Part shown: in pieces, positions 57,586-64,000 of the stretch
Layout: each line of letters opens with the position of its first letter
How positions within the stretch are numbered: position 1 is the first letter of the stretch
The notes under the pieces: model-generated
The model's database searches: none
What the model saw: the letters and a program-made list of their open reading frames with translations, nothing else
Told to the model about the DNA's origin: nothing
Position numbers and translations under genes: made by a program
Assembly: GCF_025791835.1 (NCBI RefSeq)
Contig: NZ_JAOXLP010000009.1
Span: forward strand, 62,001-126,000
Direction: 5' to 3'
DNA: 64,000 nt
Source of the DNA: Roseomonas xinghualingensis
GTDB lineage: Bacteria; Pseudomonadota; Alphaproteobacteria; Acetobacterales; Acetobacteraceae

Positions 57586-58023
57586 ATGACGATTGCGGAC
57601 ATCCTGCGGAACAAGGGTTCGAAGATCCTGAGCGTGACACCTGGGATGGCGCTGACGGAGGTGGCGCGCTTCCTCGTTCATCACCGGATCGGCGCTGTGC
57701 TGGTGCGGGAGGAAGCGGGGGAGGAGGCAATGCTCGGCATTCTCTCCGAGCGCGATATCGTGCGGGCGCTGGCGGAGGATGAGGGCTCGGTGAAGGGGCT
57801 GGTGGCGTCCGATGTGATGACGCGGGTGCTGCACACCGTCATGCCGCAGATGCCTGTCACTCACGCGCTGGCGATGGTGACCGACCGCCGGGTGCGGCAC
57901 CTGCCGGTGCTGGATGGCGGGAAGCTGTGCGGGATCGTCTCGATCGGCGATCTGGTGAAGGCCCGTATCGACGAGGCGGTGACCGAGGCGGCGGCGCTGC
58001 GCGACTATGTGGCGGCCGGCTAG
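57586..58023 (+). CDS. CBS-domain pair protein
   Basis: A 145-residue stand-alone CBS pair. The first CBS unit contains 'ILSVTPGMALTEVARFLVHHRIGAVLV' (in part) and 'GILSERDIVRALAE'. The second contains 'TVMPQMPVTHALAMVTDRRVRHLPVLDGG' (in part) and 'GIVSIGDLVKARIDE'. Such proteins sense adenine nucleotides; the target is unknown. ggaga lies before ATG 57586. Confidence 0.88.
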   Translation: MTIADILRNKGSKILSVTPGMALTEVARFLVHHRIGAVLVREEAGEEAMLGILSERDIVRALAEDEGSVKGLVASDVMTRVLHTVMPQMPVTHALAMVTDRRVRHLPVLDGGKLCGIVSIGDLVKARIDEAVTEAAALRDYVAAG

Positions 58024-58142
58024 GCGAGGCGCCGGTCAGGAATAGGGCGCCCTGGGCCTGGCAGGGGCTGGCCCGGGGACGCCCATGATGGCAGAGGCTG
58101 CCGCGATGCCGGTTCGCCGGCGCCGACAGACGCGAGTCCGCC

Positions 58143-59006
58143 ATGCCCCGTCCTGAGCACGTCCTGACCCTTTCCTGCCCGAACCGCCCCGGCATCGTGG
58201 CCGCGGTGGCCACCTGCATCTTCGAGCATGGCGGCAACATCCGCGAGGCACAGCAATACGACGACGTGGAGAGCCACCGCTTCTTCGCGCGCATCACCCT
58301 GGACCATCCGGAGAACCGGCTGGAGGTGCCCGCCCTGCGTGCCGGGCTGGAGGCGGTGGCCGAGCGCTTCGCCATGCAGTGGATGCTGCGGGACCGCGCC
58401 GAGAAGCGGAAGGTGATGGTGATGGTCTCGAAGTTCGACCATTGCCTGGCCGACATTCTCTATCGCTGGCGGCTGGGCGAGTTGCCGATGGAGCTGGTGG
58501 GCATCATCTCCAACCACCCGCGCGAGACCTATCAGCATCTGGATTTTACCGGGGTGCCCTTCCACCACCTGCCGGTGACGAAGCAGACCAAGCTGGAGCA
58601 GGAAGCCGAGATCTGGCGTCTGGTGCGGGAGACGGGGACGGAGTTGGTGATCCTCGCCCGCTACATGCAGGTGCTGTCGGACGGGCTGGCGGCGAAGCTG
58701 GCCGGCCGCTGCATCAACATCCACCACTCCTTCCTGCCTGGCTTCAAGGGCGCGCGCCCCTATCACCAAGCCCATGCGCGCGGGGTGAAGCTGATCGGCG
58801 CCACCGCCCATTTCGTGACGGCCGACCTGGATGAGGGGCCAATCATCGAGCAGGACGTGGAACGGATCAGCCACAACGACACGCCCGAGGATCTTGTCCG
58901 CCAGGGCCGCGACATCGAGCGGCGGGTGCTCTCCCGCGCGCTGCTCTGGCAGCTGGAGGACCGGGTCCTGCTGAATGGCAGCCGGACGGTGGTTTTCCGC
59001 GACTGA
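58143..59006 (+). CDS. purU: formyltetrahydrofolate deformylase
   Basis: A 287-residue enzyme releasing formate from 10-formyl-THF. An N-terminal ACT domain ('[20 protein letters not shown]', '[12 protein letters not shown]') precedes the formyltransferase fold with '[22 protein letters not shown]' (in part) and the catalytic '[21 protein letters not shown]'. The catalytic Asp is in '[14 protein letters not shown]'. With fau and fmt it adds to the one-carbon genes of this window. Confidence 0.94.
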   Translation: MPRPEHVLTLSCPNRPGIVAAVATCIFEHGGNIREAQQYDDVESHRFFARITLDHPENRLEVPALRAGLEAVAERFAMQWMLRDRAEKRKVMVMVSKFDHCLADILYRWRLGELPMELVGIISNHPRETYQHLDFTGVPFHHLPVTKQTKLEQEAEIWRLVRETGTELVILARYMQVLSDGLAAKLAGRCINIHHSFLPGFKGARPYHQAHARGVKLIGATAHFVTADLDEGPIIEQDVERISHNDTPEDLVRQGRDIERRVLSRALLWQLEDRVLLNGSRTVVFRD

Positions 59007-59042
59007 CCACTCGCGGGGCGGGCGCGGGAACCGCCCTGGCAG

Positions 59043-59981
59043 TTAGCTCCCGAGGGCGATGGCCTTGCGCGCCATGTCCATCGCGCCCTGTCGGGAGCCA
59101 GCGGCGGCGACGAAGCGGCGAGCATGGGTGAAGACGGCATCCGCCACGCCGCTGACGGCTGCCAGATCGGCGTCCCGCAGGCCGGCCCAGGCCTCGGGCA
59201 GGGGCAGGCGCTGGGCAAAGGAGCCGGGTTCGGACGGCATGCTGTCGATCATCCAATTGCCGTTCGGCACGGGGTAGACGGCATAGAGCACCGGCAGGCC
59301 ATGGGCGAAGGCCGGGGCTTCCCAGGGCATCTTCCGGTCGAGTTCCAGGATGCGCGGATCCGCTGAGAGGGCATGGGCGGCGAGGACCACGGCATCGGCT
59401 TCGAGCCGGGCCCGCACCGCCTCGGCACGGCGGCGGAGGAAGGCCTCGGCGAGGCCCGAGGCATTGCGGAAGGCCGCGTCCTCGGCGGCGCGGTCGCCGA
59501 TGGCGGGGGAGTCCCAGGCAGGATTGCAATCGGCGACGGCCTCGGAGAGGTCAAGCGGCCCGCCGCGTTCTCCGAATCCGTTGTCGATCTCGTCGATGCG
59601 GCGGATGACCTCGTGGTCGATCGCGGCGGCGATGGCAGGGGCGAGTTCCGTGGCCTGGGGCAGGATGGCGCGGATGGCGGCCTCCCCATGCTCGCGCCAG
59701 ATCAGGCCGGCGGCGCTGAAGGGCGTTCCGTCCTCGCGCTGCGGGGCACCGCGCTGGTGGTGGTCGAAGCGGCCGGCCGCCGGGTCGTAGATGGCGCCGA
59801 CATCCCAGGCCAGGTCGGCGCTGGCGATCAGGGTCGCGTCGCGGGTGCGGATGAGGCTGTGGTCGCGGCCGGCCTCCTCCAGCCCGAGGGCGAGGCGCAG
59901 GACCGCATAGGCGAAGACGTCATCAAGGTGGAAGCTGCCGCCATGGGTGGCGAGCACGGGCCGGGGCATCGGGGATTCCAT
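59043..59981 (-). CDS. MYG1-family 3'-5' exonuclease-like protein
   Basis: A 312-residue protein. 'VLATHGGSFHLDDVFAYAVLRL' is the N-terminal metal site (MYG1 proteins usually read GxFHxDE; here HLDD). 'RFDHHQRGAP' gives the DHH-like motif and 'AIDHEVIRRIDEIDNG' another metal site. Human MYG1 is an RNA exonuclease acting on nuclear and mitochondrial RNA; bacterial members are uncharacterised. It converges on purU. Confidence 0.87.
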   Translation of the reverse strand: MESPMPRPVLATHGGSFHLDDVFAYAVLRLALGLEEAGRDHSLIRTRDATLIASADLAWDVGAIYDPAAGRFDHHQRGAPQREDGTPFSAAGLIWREHGEAAIRAILPQATELAPAIAAAIDHEVIRRIDEIDNGFGERGGPLDLSEAVADCNPAWDSPAIGDRAAEDAAFRNASGLAEAFLRRRAEAVRARLEADAVVLAAHALSADPRILELDRKMPWEAPAFAHGLPVLYAVYPVPNGNWMIDSMPSEPGSFAQRLPLPEAWAGLRDADLAAVSGVADAVFTHARRFVAAAGSRQGAMDMARKAIALGS

Positions 59982-60137
59982 GGGGTTTCCCTAGCCCGGA
60001 GGCAGGGGCGGCGGCCAGGGGGGATGGCTCCCGGTTCAGTGATGAGGGGGCGGCCTTCGTCCCGGGGCTGCATTGTTGCCCCTGGGGTGGGTGGCGCGGC
60101 ACCATCCGGAACATTCGGTCTTGCGGAATGTCCCCCC

Positions 60138-61298
60138 ATGCGCCTCCTCATCCCGATCGTCGCACTCGCGGCACTGATTGCCTTCCAGCGCCCCGACTGG
60201 TTGCAGGGGCTTGAGGGCGGCGCGCGGCACGCGGCGACGCGCCTCGGAGAGTTCGGGACTCAACTCGGGATCGGGCCTGATCTCCGAAGTACCGCCACGC
60301 GGGCGCCGGAGCGGGAGCCGGACCGCGCCACGGCGCTGCGGGTGGTGAGACGGGTGGCTGAGGCGCAGGAGGACGCGGTGGGGGTGGATGAGCCGGGCCC
60401 AACCGCGCGGGACCAGGTGCGGGAGCTGCTCCGGAGCGCCGCCGCCGCCATGGCCGGAAGCGAGGCCATGGGCGAGCTGCGGCTGATGCGCGAGGCGCGG
60501 GCGCGGGTGGTGGATCTGCGGGAGAGGGTCGCGCTCGGGCGGATCGCGGGCGGCGATGTGTCGGAGCTGGAGGTGCAGCTTTCCCAGGCGGGTGCGGAGG
60601 CGCGGCGGCTGACGGATGCCTTCGTGGAGAAGCTGGCGGGGCTGGGCGTGCCGGTTTCGCGCGAGGCGGCAGAGAACCTGGCTGTTTCCGTGAACGGGGA
60701 CGATGTGGTCGCGCTGCTGGCGGCCTATTCCAATGTGGAGAAGCTGGAGGCGGAGCTGCGCGGCTCGGTCAGTCAGGCCCAGGACAACGAGGCGGTGCTG
60801 CGCCGGTATTACGGCATCCATGCCACGTTGCTGGCGGTGCTGGAGACGGTGCAGGGTGAGGTCGTCTCGCGGATCGACAATGTCTATCTGCCCCGGCTGG
60901 AGGCGATTGGCCGGGAGGTGCGGGAATTGCGGCAGGATGCCCAGGCGCGGCTGCGACCGATGCGGGATGCCGGGTTGAAGGCCTCGCTCGAAGCCAATCT
61001 GCGGACCCAGGAGCTGACGCTGAAGGCCACGGATCTGTACCGGCGGTACCTGCAGGACCAGCGGACCAGCCTGACGCAGGCGCTGGACCGGACGCGGGCC
61101 GCGCGGGGTGTGGCGGACAACACCGCGCGCACGGCGGCCCTGGCCTTCGACATGGCCACCATGATGCGGAATTCGGACCGGGACTTCAGCGCCGTGATGG
61201 GGGTGCGCCCGCCCGTGATCCTTCCCTTCGAGGGAGACGCGTTGCGCCGCGAGTTCGAGGGGCTCTCCCGCCGCCTCGGCGACCAGCCGGCCAGCTGA
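60138..61298 (+). CDS. coiled-coil protein of unknown function
   Basis: A 386-residue protein beginning with a hydrophobic anchor or signal (MRLLIPIVALAALIAFQ). The rest is strongly helical with long heptad stretches (residues ~80-160 and ~200-330), for example 'YSNVEKLEAELRGSV' and 'LPRLEAIGREVRELRQDAQAR'. No catalytic motif seen. It sits 151 bp before thrS on the same strand. The start was chosen at ATG 60138 because the frame upstream is antisense to MYG1. Confidence 0.65.
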   Translation: MRLLIPIVALAALIAFQRPDWLQGLEGGARHAATRLGEFGTQLGIGPDLRSTATRAPEREPDRATALRVVRRVAEAQEDAVGVDEPGPTARDQVRELLRSAAAAMAGSEAMGELRLMREARARVVDLRERVALGRIAGGDVSELEVQLSQAGAEARRLTDAFVEKLAGLGVPVSREAAENLAVSVNGDDVVALLAAYSNVEKLEAELRGSVSQAQDNEAVLRRYYGIHATLLAVLETVQGEVVSRIDNVYLPRLEAIGREVRELRQDAQARLRPMRDAGLKASLEANLRTQELTLKATDLYRRYLQDQRTSLTQALDRTRAARGVADNTARTAALAFDMATMMRNSDRDFSAVMGVRPPVILPFEGDALRREFEGLSRRLGDQPAS

Positions 61299-61340
61299 GC
61301 CGGGGAATCGCGGGGCGGGGCCGTTGCCGCCCGCCCGGAC

Positions 61341-61423
61341 CAGGGGCGATGCCCCTGGGGGCCAGCCCTGTCGCCCTTACGCTTGACCTCCGGGAAGGCG
61401 GGTGCCATCGCTCCCGCCCTTCC
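61341..61423 (+). promoter_or_regulatory. two hairpins in thrS leader
   Basis: caggggc (61341-61347) / gcccctg (61351-61357) with loop gat, then ggaaggcggg (61393-61402) / cccgcccttcc (61413-61423) with one bulged base. They lie between the coiled-coil gene and the thrS ATG at 61450. The first may terminate the upstream gene and the second may belong to a thrS leader. Confidence 0.45.
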
Positions 61424-61449
61424 GCTCTTGAAAGGCATCAGCGCTCACC

Positions 61450-63414
61450 ATGCCCGCGATCACGCTGCCCGACGGTTCCGTTCGATCCTTCGACGGTCCG
61501 GTGACGGGCACTACCGTGGCCGCGTCCATCGGGCCCGGCCTGGCCAAGGCCGCCCTGGCGATGGAGGTGGACGGCGTCCTGCGCGACCTTTCCGTGCCCA
61601 TCGAGAGCGACGCGAAGCTGCGCTTCATCACGCGCAAGGACCCTGAAGCGCTGGGGATGATCCGGCACGACGCCGCCCATGTGCTGGCGGAGGCGGTGCA
61701 GGAGCTGTTCCCGGGCACGCAGGTGACCATCGGCCCGGCCATCGAGAACGGCTTCTATTACGACTTCCACCGCAACCAGCCCTTCACGCCCGAGGACTTC
61801 CCGGCGATCGAGGCGAAGATGCGGGAGATCATCGCCCGCAACGCCCGGTTCGAGCGCGAGGAGTGGCCTCGCGAGGAGGCGATAGACTTTTTCGAGAAGC
61901 GGGGCGAGCGCTTCAAGGCTGAGCTGATCCGGGACCTGCCGGAAAGCGAAGCCATCTCGATCTACCGCCAGGGCGACTGGCTGGATCTCTGCCGCGGCCC
62001 GCATATGCGCGGCACGGGCGATGTCGGCACGGCCTTCAAGCTGATGAAGGTGGCCGGCGCCTATTGGCGCGGCGACCACCGCAACCCCGTATTGTCCCGC
62101 ATCTACGGCACCGCCTGGCGCGACCAGAAGGAGCTGGACGCCCATCTCCACCAGCTGGAGGAGGCGGAGAAGCGCGACCACCGCAAGATCGGCAAGGAGA
62201 TGGACCTGTTCCACCTCCAGGAGGAGGCGGTCGGCTCGATCTTCTGGCACCCCAAGGGCTGGCGCCTCTACCGCACGGTGGAGGCCTATATGCGCCGCCG
62301 CCTGGAGGCGGCCGGCTATGACGAGGTGAAGACCCCGCAGCTGCTGGACCGGAAGCTCTGGGAGGCCTCGGGCCACTGGGAGAAGTTCCGCGAGAGCATG
62401 TTCATCGCGACCGTCGAGGACGAGTCCGAGAAGGACCGGGTGCTCGCCCTCAAGCCGATGAACTGCCCCTGCCATGTGCAGATCTTCAACCAGGGCATCC
62501 GCAGCTACCGCCAGCTGCCCTGGCGCATGGCCGAGTTCGGGGCTTGCCACCGCTACGAGCCCTCGGGCGCGCTGCACGGCATCATGCGGGTGCGCGCCTT
62601 CACTCAGGACGACGCGCATATCTTCTGCACCGAGGGCCAGATCGCCCCGGAGACGGTGCGCTTCGTGGAGCTGCTCTCCTCGATCTACCGGGATTTCGGC
62701 TTCCAGAGCTTCCGGGTGAAGTTCTCCGACCGTCCGGCCAAGCGCGCGGGCGACGATGCCACCTGGGACCGGGCCGAAGGCGCGCTACGCGAGGCCTGCC
62801 AGACGGCAGGTGTCGAATTCGAGCTGAATCCGGGGGAGGGCGCCTTCTACGGCCCGAAGCTGGAATTCGTGCTGCGGGACGCCATCGGGCGTGACTGGCA
62901 GTGCGGCACGCTGCAGGTGGACTTCGTGCTGCCCGAGCGGCTGGACGCGGAATATGTGGGCGAGGACGGCGCCAGGCACCGTCCCGTCATGCTGCACCGT
63001 GCCATCCTGGGCAGCTTCGAGCGCTTCCTCGGCATCCTGATCGAGGAGCATGCCGGGCGTTTCCCGCTTTGGCTGGCACCGGTGCAGGTGGTGGTGGCGA
63101 GCATCGTCGATGACGCCGCCCCCTATGCCGAAGAGGTGGCCGAGGCCATGCGGGCGGCCGGGCTGGCCGTTTCCGTGGATATCCGGAACGAGAAGATCAA
63201 CCGCAAGGTCGCCGAGCATATCGATGCCCGCGTGCCGGTACTGGCCGTGGTCGGCCGGCGCGAGGCGGAGGAGCGGAACGTCGTGCTCCGGCGCCTGCCG
63301 GGGCGCGAGCAGGAAACCCTCCCCCTGCTCGATGCGATCGCCCGGATGGTGGGTGAAGCCGCCCCGCCGGACCTGCGCCCGGCCTCCCTTGCTCCCGCCG
63401 AGGCGACGGCCTGA
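61450..63414 (+). CDS. thrS: threonyl-tRNA synthetase
   Basis: A 654-residue class II synthetase of full length. It has an N-terminal TGS domain (1-60), an editing domain with '[15 protein letters not shown]', and a catalytic domain. Zinc ligands are Cys339 (MNCPCH) plus His in 'DDAHIFC' and in '[12 protein letters not shown]'. '[16 protein letters not shown]' is motif 2. The C-terminal anticodon-binding domain contains '[15 protein letters not shown]'. infC follows, the standard thrS-infC order. Confidence 0.97.
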   Translation: MPAITLPDGSVRSFDGPVTGTTVAASIGPGLAKAALAMEVDGVLRDLSVPIESDAKLRFITRKDPEALGMIRHDAAHVLAEAVQELFPGTQVTIGPAIENGFYYDFHRNQPFTPEDFPAIEAKMREIIARNARFEREEWPREEAIDFFEKRGERFKAELIRDLPESEAISIYRQGDWLDLCRGPHMRGTGDVGTAFKLMKVAGAYWRGDHRNPVLSRIYGTAWRDQKELDAHLHQLEEAEKRDHRKIGKEMDLFHLQEEAVGSIFWHPKGWRLYRTVEAYMRRRLEAAGYDEVKTPQLLDRKLWEASGHWEKFRESMFIATVEDESEKDRVLALKPMNCPCHVQIFNQGIRSYRQLPWRMAEFGACHRYEPSGALHGIMRVRAFTQDDAHIFCTEGQIAPETVRFVELLSSIYRDFGFQSFRVKFSDRPAKRAGDDATWDRAEGALREACQTAGVEFELNPGEGAFYGPKLEFVLRDAIGRDWQCGTLQVDFVLPERLDAEYVGEDGARHRPVMLHRAILGSFERFLGILIEEHAGRFPLWLAPVQVVVASIVDDAAPYAEEVAEAMRAAGLAVSVDIRNEKINRKVAEHIDARVPVLAVVGRREAEERNVVLRRLPGREQETLPLLDAIARMVGEAAPPDLRPASLAPAEATA

Positions 63415-63426
63415 TCCACCAGGGGG

Positions 63427-63451
63427 CAAGCGGGATGTTAAAACCCGCTTG
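63427..63451 (+). terminator. hairpin between thrS and infC
   Basis: Perfect 8-bp stem caagcggg (63427-63434) / cccgcttg (63444-63451) with a 9-base A/T-rich loop, 12 bases after the thrS stop. Lacking a T-run, it may be a terminator or part of the infC leader. Confidence 0.5.
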
Positions 63452-63528
63452 ACCTCGCTGCGTGGCAGTTGCAGACGCCGCCGCCGCGCACCATAAAGCC
63501 ACGATTACCACCACGACAGGAGACTACC

Positions 63529-64000
63529 CTGGCCCGAGGCCCGATGCCCAATACCCTCCCGACCCGCGACGGACCGCGGGTAAACGAGGAGATTCGCGCG
63601 CCCCAGGTCCGACTGATCGACCAGGACGGCGAGATGCTCGGCGTCATGAGCGCGCGCGAGGCCCTGGCCCGCGCCTATGACGTCGGTATGGATCTGCTTG
63701 AAATCAGCCCGAACGCTGAGCCGCCGGTGTGCAAGATCACCGATTTCGGCAAGTTCAAGTACGAGCAGCAGAAGAAGGCGAACGAGGCGCGCAAGCGCCA
63801 GAAGGTCGTGGAGATCAAGGAGATCAAGGTTCGTCCGAATATCGACGACCACGACTACGAGGTGAAGATGAGGCAGATGAAGGGCTTCATCGAGGAAGGT
63901 GACAAGGTGAAGGTCACCCTGCGCTTCCGTGGCCGTGAGATGGCCCACCAGGATCTGGGCGTGAAGGTTCTGGAACGTATCCGCAATGAGTTGGCGGAGG
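63529..64000 (+). CDS. infC: translation initiation factor IF-3, 3' end outside window
   Basis: 157 codons are visible. IF-3 keeps ribosomal subunits apart and checks the start codon. The N-terminal domain reads '[19 protein letters not shown]', '[17 protein letters not shown]' and '[19 protein letters not shown]'. The C-terminal domain begins '[19 protein letters not shown]'. A clear aggag (63518-63522) lies 6 bases before CTG 63529. The first in-frame ATG (63544) is 21 bases away. A non-AUG start fits the known infC habit (AUU in E. coli) that lets IF-3 limit its own synthesis. Confidence 0.93.
   Translation, partial: MARGPMPNTLPTRDGPRVNEEIRAPQVRLIDQDGEMLGVMSAREALARAYDVGMDLLEISPNAEPPVCKITDFGKFKYEQQKKANEARKRQKVVEIKEIKVRPNIDDHDYEVKMRQMKGFIEEGDKVKVTLRFRGREMAHQDLGVKVLERIRNELAE

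Overview
The window is very G+C-rich, densely coding bacterial chromosome. Gene order and protein families point to an alphaproteobacterium of the Rhodospirillales, most likely Acetobacteraceae and Roseomonas-like. This placement is inference. It rests on zapA – 6S RNA – fau, the chain rnd-lptC-lptA-lptB-rpoN-hpf, hsp20 next to a DUF1150 gene, gltD placed before gltB, an NdvA-type exporter, and several stand-alone tripartite-tricarboxylate (TctC) binding proteins. No phage, insertion sequence, CRISPR array or defence island is visible. Most of the window is core metabolism.

Layout. 1-4.4 kb: end of a glycine-rich DUF533/TerB-like gene, an FkbM methyltransferase, a small secreted protein, thiE, class I aldolase and an unknown protein. 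4.5-6.7 kb: coiled-coil ORF, zapA, 6S RNA, fau (5-formyl-THF cyclo-ligase) and a YmdB-type phosphodiesterase. 7-12.7 kb: large MscS channel, unknown secreted protein, gltA and a nuclease-like protein. 12.7-17.8 kb: SixA phosphatase, an odd CPA1 antiporter, a 109-bp palindromic repeat, an M20 amidohydrolase and a quinone-reductase-like enzyme. 17.9-24.4 kb: molybdenum-cofactor genes mobB-moeA facing gabT–membrane protein–mobA, then an MFS/spermidine-synthase fusion. 24.6-28.8 kb: a ThDP enzyme, an aldehyde dehydrogenase and a TctC protein, which may form a 2-oxo-acid degradation unit. 28.8-31.1 kb: def-fmt-truA. 31.2-37.5 kb: hsp20 and DUF1150 facing the rnd-lptCAB-rpoN-hpf operon. 37.6 kb: tRNA-Leu(CAG). 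37.8-45 kb: NDUFA9-like gene and gltD-gltB. 45-50 kb: GST, TPR protein, SDR, YpfJ-like metallopeptidase and M81 peptidase. 50-53.4 kb: two small paralogous proteins, a PHA depolymerase and a second GST. 53.4-61.3 kb: two adjacent TctC proteins, NdvA-like ABC exporter, CBS protein, purU, MYG1 and a coiled-coil protein. 61.4-64 kb: thrS, then infC running off the end.

No strongly novel multi-gene system stands out. The items most worth a second look are a probable CUG start for infC, a palindromic repeat that supplies a gene's stop codon, tandem small paralogs behind a palindrome-rich regulatory stretch, an antiporter without the usual ion-binding motif, a possible long N-terminal extension of the PHA depolymerase, and the uncharacterised ThDP enzyme/ALDH/TctC cluster.
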